Both the position numbers and the translations under genes were made by a program. Below the pieces are notes generated by a model. It was given only the letters and a program-made list of their open reading frames with translations. It made no database searches and was not told the origin of the DNA. From NCBI GenBank assembly GCA_032173965.1, contig CM063285.1:27129660-27193659 (forward strand): a DNA stretch of 64,000 nucleotides, written 5' to 3'. The DNA is from Sitta carolinensis. Lineage: Eukaryota > Chordata > Aves > Passeriformes > Sittidae. Positions 25,439-36,575 of the stretch are shown one piece after another; within the stretch, counting starts at the first letter, position 1; each line of letters starts with the position of its first letter.

Positions 25439-25525
25439 ATATATATTATGTATGTATGTATGTATGTATGTGTCTATATATGTATGTATGTATGTATGTA
25501 TATGTATATATGTGTGTGTGTGTGC
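25383..25525. repeat. Compound microsatellite: (TA)24, (TATG)n, (TG)7
   Basis: A pure TA run spans 25387-25434 (24 units). TATG units follow at 25447-25470 and again at 25481-25504, split by TGTCTATATA, with a TG run at 25511-25524. An artefactual frame across this block encodes a Tyr-Ile repeat and should not be annotated as a gene. Pure TA runs of this length readily extrude cruciforms and are likely polymorphic. Confidence 0.95.
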
Positions 25526-28244
25526 TTTGTCACAACATATATAGATACATATATGTGTTTTGTCCTACTTTTACGTATTTACCAAGTAATGTCTCCTGCT
25601 TGCCACTGAAACAACTTACTTCATGACTGAAAACAAATTTATGCATCTTTCCATATCTACAAGTTACTTCCTTGACAGTAGGAATGTAAGCACAGATACA
25701 TTTTACTTTGTACATTATTTTCAAGATTTTCCAAATACTATAATTTATTCTTTTTTTTCTGTCCTCTTGTGGTCTTCTAGCCTAATTTATTTTTTTAAAG
25801 CATGCATATTATTTATCGCAGAGAACAGAGTTCAATGTATTTAGCAGAGAACTGTAGGTTCTCAGGGTGAACAAAAGAAAGATAAAATGTCTCTTGGTTT
25901 TTCAACTCTTTTCTGTCAGAATAAAATTTGACTCAGTGTGGAGACAACCTACATGCAGCCTTTCTCCACCTGCCTACCAGCCCAATGGAATTTTCTTTTG
26001 ACTCAGCTGGATATTGCTGCTGCTTTCAGATACAGAATGATTTTCTTTGATTTTGTACTGTATTACCAGATAAAGAGCAGGGAGGGAGAGATGAGACACA
26101 CAGTAACTACATTATTGTCACATTCATGGCTGGATCATAGTCTTGTGAACACAATTATCATTTTTGTTTGTAATCAAAAAGAAAAGCCACTTAAGTGAAT
26201 CTTAATAATACTGAGTGATGTTAAAGGTTCTAGAGTATAAGACCTAAAGAATCTAGTGTGTAAAGAATAAAGTGCGGTTTCAAACTCATCAAAATCCAAA
26301 TTGACCTTCAGTTCAGAAAGGAAAGAACAGATTGTGCTCTGCCCTTATGAATCAAGTACTTTCAGCTTTCTCTGTCACTTTGCAAATTATATAGTCTTTG
26401 CAAGACTCGGTTTCCTTTATGATATGTTTAAGATCCCTTGAGTGTTTTTAGGAATACTATGCTATAAGCCATAGTACCTGACTATAAGTACCTAAATTAT
26501 TTTATATCACTGTTTATTGTTTTTGTTGCCTGGACATCAGGAATGTGCAGAGGAAAGCCACGAGGCCTCTCCAATGTTTGGACATCAGAATATCCATGGA
26601 CAAATACCATGTGTTCATGTAGCGGAACAAAGATAATACTTTTGTCCAGTTTCCCTAGAGAGGCACTGATGCATCTTTCAATGCATAAATCCCAAAAAGG
26701 GATGAAATACAAGGTACCTCATTTTCTAACAGTGGACTCTTCTTGATTTACCACAGGTATCAAAGATAGACTGTGTCAAGTGAGTCTGTTCTCACACATC
26801 ACTAATGTGTCTAATTTGTGAGCCTTTCCAATATTTTTTTTAACCATGGGCATGTAATACCTTCAAATACCAACAGAAGTACTGATAATACGTGTGTTAT
26901 AGGCAAGAGTTCTTTTTGCCCTTGAAAAAACACTCAGTGAAAATGAAATTCACCCACTGTGCCTTATGCTAAAGACAATACAACCGCATACTTGGAAATA
27001 AAAAAAATGTTGTTTTAGTAGTGCCATCCTGATGAGTATTTGATTTTTAAAGGAAATAAGAAATAAAATGAAAATTTACCAGAGTAGAAATTGGTTGTTT
27101 CAGTTATTGTCCACCATTGCATGTTTTTGAATTATTTCATTTCTTTCATTTAACCAATTTATTTGCAAAAGTGAACAGAACAAGGAAATGGGTTTTTTTT
27201 CCCTCTTTATGGAAGGACCAAGTTTCATGTAATTTCAGTGATTAAAAAGAGAGAAAAGAAATTAATTTTTCACCTAAATTCTTCCGTAGCGTTGGGACAT
27301 AATCCTTCTGCTATGAATGTTTGCTGCAAGAAAATAAAAAAAAACCTACATTAACATTGAGAATTTAATTTAAAACTGTTTCTGTAGTTTATATATTGCC
27401 TTTACCAATGGCTACAAGTTGCAGTTCAGTCTGTCTTTCCTTGGGAAAAAAAGAAAACAAACAACATTAAAAAAAGTGTTTCTGTGGATAAACCAAAAAA
27501 TATCAACCATAATTTAGTAAAAGTTTGCAACTACTCCTTTAATGAAGCTGCTACAGAATTAGAATGAACAGGGTTTGCTTTGGTAATTTCAAGTGCTGTA
27601 AAAATTCATATATATGCACCAAAATGAACTCTGGCAAATAAAGGCCAGTGAGTTTGCATACCTAATTGCTTTACTCTGTGGTACAAGAGGTGTTAACTAG
27701 CAAGAGCACAAGAAATTGAGTGATTTTCCCAGTACTGTAATTCAGAGTCGATAAAAAACAGAACTTGAAATGTTTAAGAGTGGAGAAAATTGAATCATCT
27801 TGCTAAAAAACTTTGCATCTCTCAGTAATAATGTATGAACAAGTGTTAAATCCAAATATTGTAAGACACCTTCATGGCATTTTTACATTCATCAGACCAA
27901 AAATACTTGGTTTGCATACAGCTGAAGGCAAAATTTGTATATAACACATGCTTTCCTGTGTTTCATGCCTAACACAGGCATTCCATAACTTGTAGTACCA
28001 ATTGTAATGTATCTCTCTTTTGTTTTCCAGTTTTCCTTTATACTGTCTGCATAACTCTTCTCTGAAAAAACAGCAGCTCTGAATTTATGTCTTTTAAAAT
28101 ACTTAAATCTCTTTAAACATGTGGCTTTCATATAGTTTCAAATAAAAGCTACCTACCTATATTAATCCCTTTTTATGTGAATTCTTAATTTAGTGTTAAT
28201 AATTTAAAATTCCTTGACACTAAAAATGGGCTCTGCAGTGCTCT
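25526..28244. other. Non-coding AT-rich DNA
   Basis: No gene recognised. Near 26530-26600, GGACATCAGGAAT and GGACATCAGAAT form a close direct repeat within a slightly GC-richer block that has open frames on both strands (about 70 codons each). I cannot assign these to any protein. Confidence 0.5.
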
Positions 28245-28297
28245 GTATCATGTAGTTTACATGATACATTTCCTAAGGAAAGTACAACTTTCCTTAG
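28245..28297. repeat. Two adjacent perfect hairpins
   Basis: Hairpin 1 has stem GTATCATGTA (28245-28254) and TACATGATAC (28258-28267) around a 3-nt loop. Hairpin 2 has stem CTAAGGAAAGT (28273-28283) and ACTTTCCTTAG (28287-28297) around a 3-nt loop. Both stems are perfect, and only 5 nt separate them. The stems are too short for a microRNA precursor. The arrangement could form paired cruciforms in DNA or a double stem-loop in RNA. Confidence 0.85.
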
Positions 28298-31200
28298 AAG
28301 TCATTCTGTCTTAGTTGTGTTATTTCTGCAAAAAAGTTGCTTGCAACCTTAAAGAAATCTCTTTGTTTCACTGTCCTTTTATTATGTAGTAACAAGGATA
28401 ATTTTTATTAGAACATCCCTTATTATTAATGAAATTTTTTTTTTAATTATATGTATTCCCTTTTCTTACTATCATATGCACTGGTTGATGTTCCATGTTG
28501 TTATCAGTGCTTTCAGAATTCAGCCTGAGGCAAAAGAAAGGGTGTAATGGATTCCTTGTCACACCATTGTTGCTGGTCTTGGGTTTTGTGTAAACTCCAT
28601 CATAATTTCACAAGTCAGCTCATCAGCTTGCTTTCCAAAATTCCAGATGTGCATTGCAGCCCAGATTCGGTACAGCCCAGTCACCTGTGTGTTTTCCGTT
28701 TTAAATGAGTTCTCATTGATTTCTCTCAATGAACTGTATTAGTATTTCTGAATGTAGTATAGACATTGCTTTTATAGAATTTTTAAAAATATATTTTTTA
28801 AAAGTGTAATTAAGGACATGCAAAAAAATGCAAACACTTGCCTACTTACAGTCTTTTTATACAAACACCATAATGTGATTATGGCACTTTGATATCTGTA
28901 GTTCAAATTCTGCTATAATCCTAACTTTCTGCATTTTGTTGTTGTCATTGTTGGTTTGGGTTTTTTACATTGAGGCTGCTCAATAAGAGCATTGGTTTTG
29001 CTTCCTTTGAAGAGGTTAGCTAATTTCTCAGTAGGATTTATTTGTTTTAGAATGTGTTCTTAAAGGCTGATGCTTTCAGAACCACACAGATATGCATAAT
29101 TTAATCAAGAATTATTTTTTTTTAATAATTTAACTTACAATTGTGTTTTGCTTACTGTTATGACAAATTGTTGATGTGGTACATGAAGGAAAGAAAGGAA
29201 GGAGGCTCTTGAACAAAATCAGACATTTGGAAGGTTTTTATACACATGATTAGTTAAGACAAAACATGGGAATACATCTCTTGCAGTAAACAGCTGTGAT
29301 GACAAATTGCCTAAATTTTACATTACTTAGGTTTGCTGTTACTGGACTCTGGGCGGCACTATCCTAGTCATGTCATGAGCTTTTGCATAAGCTGAGTCCA
29401 TGAGGGAACATTTCAAAGCCACGTGCTTTTGCATACTTTTTGCACACATTGCATTATGTCCACATAATGAACAGAGCTTTCATTTCAACTTAATTCCTGT
29501 CAGTGCATGGCCAGATCAGAGCTTTTCTTCTTGCAATTCTTCAAGTCTGCTCTAGTCCACTGCTTCTTTGTAGCATCTTGACGATTCTGCATTATCCACC
29601 AGCTTTTCCATCAGTCTTGTACATTTCTTTTCCTACCTTGGCTTTTAAACCAAACTTTAATTCCTAGCTTCATGTGTGTGTCTTTGATACTGTGTGAACC
29701 TTTGAAGTCCTCCTCCCCAAAAAAACTGCTTCAGTTTCTTTGAAGAATTCAGGGAAAATACTGGTGTTTCTTGACCCATTCTCTTAACTCTGTCATGCCA
29801 TCTTTAGAAAAGGACACAAAGAGATGTTGACATCTGAGCCACTTCAAAGCCACATGAAGCATCTCAGTTAAGTTATGGACATGTGGAAAGGAGAAACACA
29901 GCATCATATGTTAAAATCAGCTTCCTTTAGTAGCAGTAAACCGTTGTAATTCTTCTGAGACCACAGAAGTCCTCCAAAGGAAATGTAAGAACATCCCAAT
30001 GCATATAATGATTGACCCTGTATGCGTGCACGTATTTGACATTTTTTGTCAGTGAAAATGTAGCAGTGATGATGAAGATGCTATTTATTTGTCAGCTGTT
30101 AAATCATCTGTGTACAACTGATGTAGAAACGAAGCTGGGGGACTCATTCCTTAAGCTTTTTCTCCTCCTCTATTTTTACATCTTGAAGAGCAGACTGTCA
30201 GTGCTGAGAACCCTTGGAACTCAGGTCTTAAACACAAGAAAGGTACAAGCTTATAAGAATGGAGGAGTTCATTCTTTCTTAAGCTTTGCTTTGGAGTCAT
30301 GTCAATTGATAATGGATACTTCTTATCACTTGTTTTTTTTTCCTTATAAATAAAACAATTAATCTGAAAACAAAAATATCAATTCTCTCCTGGATTCTGC
30401 TTTGACCATTTTTCAAGTCCAGCTTCTTGTGGTGCTATACCTAAATGAGAAGCTAGACTAAGCCAGGAGGACATGCAAATATTTTCTTTCTTTGTTCTCT
30501 ACAGTAAGCTCCTGCTATAGGAAGAAGTAAGTTAACCTATTTCTTCCAGGGGATATAAAAAAAAAAAAATTATGCTTTTCTAATGTAATTTTGTTTTTTT
30601 CTTTTTGATTTGTTTCAATTCCATGTTTGCCATGGGTCTGTAAATGGCAAAAATAAACATTGCTGTTTGAAATAGGTTCTTTTCAGATCTTTTCCTACCA
30701 GTTTTTAGGAGACACCTTGATTTTGTACTTCTTTAAAGTAAGTTTGTCTCTACGACATCAGTCAATGCCTATGACACCACTGTGTGATCTATAGTGATAG
30801 CACTTGCCCTGAGAAGACACTTCCTGAGAATGTTACTCTTTGTAAAGTCTTCATGTAATACCCAATACATCAGTGTTTAGCCACACTCTCTACCCCAAGA
30901 TCTTCTATTATGTTCCCACCAAGAACAATCTTTTCTCTTAGATTACATCTATATGGGCTATAGCTCTTCTGTTATAAATTCTGTCCAGACAAAGCAATCA
31001 GAATTCCAATGTTCAATAACTGAGGTTAGTGTCAAGTCTCCCTCAGCGCCTTTTCTGTCAGCACTACAAAGTCTGTCTTCAATTTAAAAAATGTATAACG
31101 TATAAATGTATAAATACACTAGAGAACTCTTTCTTCTACCCTCTTATAGAAACAAGCATTATGTTTTCTTTTTAAAGTGTTCTTCAGGTTTTCAGTTTGT

Positions 31201-31480
31201 CAGTCAAAATTGCTGTGCCTATGGAAGCCTAGTATATCTGTCAAACAGGCTTTGTATAGCGTACCCCAGAGCTACACAGTCCAACCTCTGGACATGCCAT
31301 GTTCTCAGAGACTGTTTTCACAATATGCACTTCAAACCAGATATAATCTTACTTGTATTTAGAGACTGTAGAATCAAGTCCCTTAAGAGATTAACAGGAG
31401 TTTTATGACAACAGCCTTATATATATTTACAAAAAAAAAGTGATCCATGCTGAATCCTTATTTAAAATATAAGGATCTAA
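28298..31480. other. Non-coding DNA with a candidate regulatory block at about 29280-29500
   Basis: No gene recognised. Between 29280 and 29500 there is a CAGCTG E-box (29291-29296), a CACGTG E-box (29420-29425), and a direct 11-bp repeat GCTTTTGCATA at 29379-29389 and 29425-29435, whose core TTTGCAT resembles a POU octamer. The remainder is AT-rich with short random frames. An A run sits near 30558-30569. Confidence 0.45.
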
Positions 31481-32309
31481 ATGCTTAAACTGAAGTTCAG
31501 TCACCCCCTTGCTTCCACAAGGGAGATTGCTTTGCAACTTGCACTCTGCAGGATGTTCCATCACTCAGTTTTCACATCAGAAATCCCTGCAAATCATGCT
31601 AGGCTACTAATAGTTGGCCTATTGTCAAAGACGAACAATTCATGTCCTTTATCTTCTGATGTGACAGCCTTTTGAATCTTTTGAATGCTGTCTTCTGCAT
31701 TTATCTCTGAAAACAGTCTTTATGATCTCTCCTCTGCAACAAGGACAGCTGAGATTCAAACTCTTATCGTTAATTCCTTTGCACTGTTTTCCACAAGGAC
31801 AAGTGGTAGGATCTATCTGAAGCTTTTACCTAAAGAGAATACTAACTTTCATGTACTGAAGGAAGTTAACTTACTTCTATTCCTTCTTAAACTTCACTTT
31901 GTCTTTGGAAACAAATATCCAAAAATTAATGTTGTAATGAGGACATGACCTTACAAGAACAGGCTTTTTTCATCAGAAGCTGAAAGATTCAAGGAACTGG
32001 CAGTGACTTCTCAAAGATGTCTGGTGTGTGAGGGAACATCATCACTAACTCTCTTTTTCTTATGAATTGGCTGCAATTCAAGCAGAAACAGAGGCTTTCC
32101 CCTGGACTTTCTCATATTTAGCATTTGCCATACAGCCCCCTGGAGCTCCTTTCACACTTTTGCTAGATACTATGCACTTCCTGAAGAGTCTAGAAATTTT
32201 ACAGTCTTTGAGAAGTTCCTATCCGAGTCTTCACTTAACTGAGTCTGTAAAGAATTCTTCTAGTTCATTCCAAGGGGTTCTACTTGGAATTGTTATTGTG
32301 GATGTTTAA
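31481..32309 (+). pseudogene. Stop-poor segment of unknown origin, possibly a decayed reading frame
   Basis: Frames 31481-31675 and 31685-31948 lie in the same reading frame, separated only by two close TGA stops. A further 80-codon frame follows at 32067-32309, shifted by one, and overlaps another open frame in +2. Over 31481-31948 that frame has only these internal stops, while AT-rich DNA of this kind normally gives one every 15-20 codons. Leu, Ser and Phe dominate the peptides. I cannot match them to a host, retroviral or transposon protein. It could be an old retroelement remnant, a dead gene, or the complementary strand of some other element. A chance low-stop stretch caused by local composition is also possible. 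Confidence 0.2.
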
Positions 32310-32556
32310 AAATAATAATTTCTCTCTTGAACTGTTATTCTTGAAGATTTTTGTATATATACTCAAAACTCTCTCACATATAATTTCTTAGACACATCCT
32401 TTTAGAGATACTGAGAATTGGGAATATGGTCTGCCTCATTACTATGTGGATAGAAGAGGGCGTGGGCAAGTGTCTTAATGGAAATTGCTAAATTTAAAGC
32501 AGTTGGAGAACCAATGCTGGTAACTGCCAGGTAGCCAACTGGTAAATGTAGTGTGA

Positions 32557-32583
32557 ATATTATTATTATTATTATTATTATTA

Positions 32584-32633
<50 letters not shown>

Positions 32634-32760
32634 TATTATTATTACTATTACTATTACTATTACTATTACTATTATTACTATTATTACTATTATTATTACT
32701 GTTATTATCATCATCATCATCATCATTATCATTATCATCATTATCATTATTATTATTATA
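32557..32760. repeat. Layered trinucleotide array (ATT / ATTACT / ATC)
   Basis: About 200 bp of near-continuous triplets. ATT units fill 32557-32640 with two single-unit phase slips at about 32584 and 32631. ATTACT hexamers and ATTATTACT nonamers fill 32641-32700. ATC (TCA) units and ATTATC hexamers fill 32706-32748, and pure ATT closes the block to 32759. The order shows successive point changes (T to C) amplified as higher-order units. The frames on both strands through it (poly-Ile/Leu/Tyr/His and poly-Asn/Asp) are artefacts. Confidence 0.96.
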
Positions 32761-35700
32761 GAAATGTGTGTTAAATAAAGACTGCCGCATATTCTTTCTT
32801 TATATCCTATTGATTATTCCTGTGTGCCAGTGCTATACAGTTGTTGATATGATTATGTGCCTTCTTTCACAAAAGAAGGTTATGTATTCTTAATCCACTT
32901 CTAATAAAGGTATTGAAAAGTCCTTTCACCTCTTTTGTAGACCAAGCATAGGTGCTACTGCTTGCAGTAGCAGAATTTGCTTAGACCTGCATCTTTCTGT
33001 AACATAGATCAGTTTGCAGCCTCCAAAGTTCCAGAGCAGAGTTTTTTTCCCTAGCAATAGTTCTCAAAGCGGGTAAATATATTTTACATATTGGTTTTTA
33101 ATGTTTATACTGACCTACAGATCAGATTTAAACATCAAGTGAAGTGCTGAGTTAGCTCCATGTTTCATAATCCAGGGATCTATTTCTGACTCTCTTTCCT
33201 CTCTTTTCCAAAATTCAAAATATTTTGTAATATACATTCAAAGTAATGTGTAAGTTTTCCAAGTTTGCCATTTTAACTCACATGCAAATATCTGTCAAAT
33301 TTCAATTTATAGTAGCTGGTATCAATAGAAGTTCTGTGGGGATTTTTTGTCGGTTCTTTGATTTTGTTTTACCTTCTTTGTAAAGCACAGCAAAGATTTT
33401 TCACTTATCCAAAGAAACAGACACTAGAACTTAGACTCAGTGGACAGAGGGACTAGTCTCAATGGGAGAACATTGTCACTGCCTGATCCAGCACAGACTC
33501 CATTGCACTTCACTGATTAGTGTAGAAGTCAGTGATCAGTTGTTTAGTGATGTAGACATCGAGTCTAATTCCTCCACTAACATCAAGTCAGTGAGAATGC
33601 CCCCAAAGGAATTAAATTTTCCCTTATTTCTGTCCCAGACCATTCTATTTTGTGCTGCCTAGGTAGAATAGGATGAATAGATTGGTACCATATGAGACTG
33701 TAATATCCCATAAAAGTTATTCTTGGCTCTCATCTTCTTTTTTTGCAGCTCTTCTAAAATGTTCTGTGACCATGAATATCACAGGTCAATAATAATATGT
33801 CAGAAAGCCTGATAGTTGTAAATATTGCAATTAAGCAGTTAGTAATCTGTGTATAATCAAGGTTTTTGACATCTCCAAGTCTAACAGTTTAAAGAATGGA
33901 GAAACACATAATAAAAAAGTAGTTTTACAATACTACTTCAAAACATTAGTCTGTCTTAACAAATGTTATGCTTCTAGTTGTAAAGGCTGATATATCATTA
34001 TTCTTTGTACATCACGAAGATGGCTTTTACCTGTGCTTAATTTAATTCCATCAACAGAATTACGATTTCTACTGTATTCAGGAGGATACCCTTAACCTGG
34101 ATGGAATGTTTAGTATTTGCTTGTCATATGGATGATTAATATTTTTAAGCTTTAGAGAAATGGTACTTTTCAGTTCCCAATATTTTTTATGTTAAAGTAC
34201 AAATTCATTAGATTTCAATTGAATTGTATCTCTTACAAATACAAAGTAAAGCACATAGCATTACTTGGTGCCATGTTTTATTTCTACAAAGGAGGTATAA
34301 GTAGGATATTGAAACCTAGAAAAGTACTGATTTTTAGGTTAGTGGCTACTACTTTGTTCTTCATTAAAGTGTGTCAAATGATGAATTCATTAAAACTGGA
34401 GGAAAAAAATGTTAATAATAGAAATTACTATTTATTATTTGCAGGAATTATAAAGATAGCTAAATCAGTACTTCAAGACGGTTTTCACAGATGTCTTCCA
34501 AACCTGAAATAACCCATGATTGCATATTACAGACACAGAAAAGTTTGTTTTTGAAGGTGCACATAAGTATGGGGTCAAATTTTAGTTTATCAGTCTAAGC
34601 TTTAAAAAAGTCTCTGTGCTTGTTTGTGTAGACTTCATAGATGTGGATTCCCAAATAATAAGTGGAAATCTTGAAACTTGTAAGTAATTGTAATGATTGT
34701 GTTCTTTTTGTTTGTGGTTTTGTGTGTGAGTGTTTGTGTATTTTATTTGTTTGTTTATGGGCATACATATTTTTATGAAATTTCTCCACACTATGTGTGT
34801 TAGAAGCTACATTATAAATCTGGAAAATGGTATTAAATTATTGTTTATTATGCTGTTCTTCTCACATGTACTAAAATTGAATTACAAACTTCCCTCTGAA
34901 TTGCCAAAAGTGATAACCTTGCTTTAATATGTTCATTGCTAAATACCCCTACAAATCCTTGTTTGCTTGTGACTCAAATCTGGTCAAGAATAGCACCTCT
35001 GCTGGTGTCAGAAGTCATGCATGGATTATCAAAAATATGAGGAATTGCTAAATTTATTTTTCCTCTCTCTGTTACTGTTTTCGTTCAAAGATTGTGAAAC
35101 ATTTTTTTCTCATGTTTTACAAGCAAAGAGCAAAAATTTGTTTAATATTTAAGCTTTTGACATTGCTTTCACTGGGAAGATATATAAAGCCTTTTGCATA
35201 TATCTGTTCATTTTCTTGGTGATCATAAATAGCTTCTGTGTGACTTGACAGCTTGGATGTTCCCTCCTGAATTAAGTTCAGGCCATTTGTTGTGTAGTGA
35301 GGGGAAACTCATATGACAGATGCCCACTCTGGCAGGCCTAGAAAAGTTTTAACAGCACAGTACTTGCTCTTTGGGAATTATTCCTCTGCTAACAAACGTC
35401 CATTTCCTCCAGATAATTTAAAGAGCATTTATTAGTCTAGTTCTGAAGTTATTTTTAGATAAGGTGTAATACAAAAGTTGTTCAAACAGACTTGCATTTT
35501 AAAATATTTCTGTAAGTATTTTGAACATTCTATGGATGTTTGTATTTTCAAAAGTAATACTGTACTTTTATGACATCCATTCAAAAATGCAATTTAAGAA
35601 AGTGTAAGCCTGGACTACATGACTTACAAATACAAAACTCCACATACTTCTGCTATTGCCCACAGTTTCAGAAATTTATTTTTTCTACAAAAAATGTAAA

Positions 35701-36442
35701 ACCCTCATCCAAAATAATCTATAAGAATACTCTTTTTCTGAACCTTCTCCAAAAATGAATATGTAGGTTACACAACATTAAAAGGTTTTCAGTAGAAAGT
35801 AAAGGTGTTCTTGACTTCTAAGGTGGCCTTCAAAACTTTGACAGTATTGTCCATATCAAATATTGCTTCCCAATAAAAATGAAAATGTAAACATTAAAAA
35901 AACATGTAGGAAAAATGCTTCAATTCTTTATCTGGTTATTTACACAGGAATAGAAGATCATTTACATAATGCTTTCCATTCCTATTCTCACACAACTGAA
36001 TGGCAAAGGTAATAAATTCCCTTTCCCTGTATAGACTCATAATTACTCCTGTATCTGCTTAAATTGAGTTCCTGTATTTAAAGCTGTGGCACTCCCTGAC
36101 TCCATTCTTGACATGCTGGGGTCTAGATTGCATTTTTGTACTAGAGGCTCTCTGGTAAAAGAACAGGCTGTGAAAGTGGCTACCCTGCTAAGGAAAACTA
36201 GAGCTTTAAAATGAGAGGAGCGTGGCCTAGGTCAGATGAGTACTTCATGAAATAGCAGAGAGCAAAATGTTCTGCAAGGGAAGGAACAAAGCCATAAGCA
36301 AATTAAGTTTGCTCATACAAATGCACAGCACCTATCCTAAGTAAATCTTTAGGTCCAGGACATCAATGGATATTTTAAGCAGTCTGACTGTATTTCTATT
36401 TTATGTATCTACATCTATAGCTCTTTATTTCTTATTTATTTT
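32761..36442. other. Non-coding AT-rich DNA
   Basis: No gene recognised. A less AT-rich part at about 35150-35440 contains CTTGACAGC, TATGACAGATG and the near-palindrome GGGAATTATTCC, which is compatible with a regulatory element but unproven. A GT-rich stretch (TGTGTGTGAG and TTTG units) lies near 34700-34760. Confidence 0.5.
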
Positions 36443-36575
36443 ACACACACACACACTGCATGTATGTATATGTGTGTATATATGTGTGTATGTGTGTGTA
36501 TATATATACATACATATGCTATACGTGCATCTATATATAGAGATAGTGAGATATATATATATATATATATATATA
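36443..36575. repeat. Compound microsatellite: (CA)7, TATG/TG mix, (AT)12
   Basis: A CA run at 36443-36456 is followed by interleaved TGTA, TGTG and TATA units (36461-36515), a transition CATACATATGC, and a pure AT run at 36551-36574. It has the same unit vocabulary as 25383-25525 but in a different order, so it is an independent array rather than a duplicate. The + strand frame crossing it is an artefact. Confidence 0.93.

Noticed and set aside
25262..25609. 115-codon + frame rich in Tyr-Ile repeats
   Set aside because: It is the translation of the (TA)n/(TATG)n microsatellite and has no protein-like flank.
28245..28297. MicroRNA precursor
   Set aside because: The stems are only 10-11 bp with 3-nt loops, far below the roughly 30-bp stem of a pre-miRNA.
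32553..32790. Low-complexity frames on both strands (poly-Ile/Leu/Tyr/His and poly-Asn/Asp)
   Set aside because: They are artefacts of the trinucleotide array, which has no stops in these frames by composition.
33055..33090. GTTCTCAAAGCGGG resembling a hAT-type terminal inverted repeat
   Set aside because: No matching inverted end or 8-bp target duplication nearby; the match is short and in low-complexity context.
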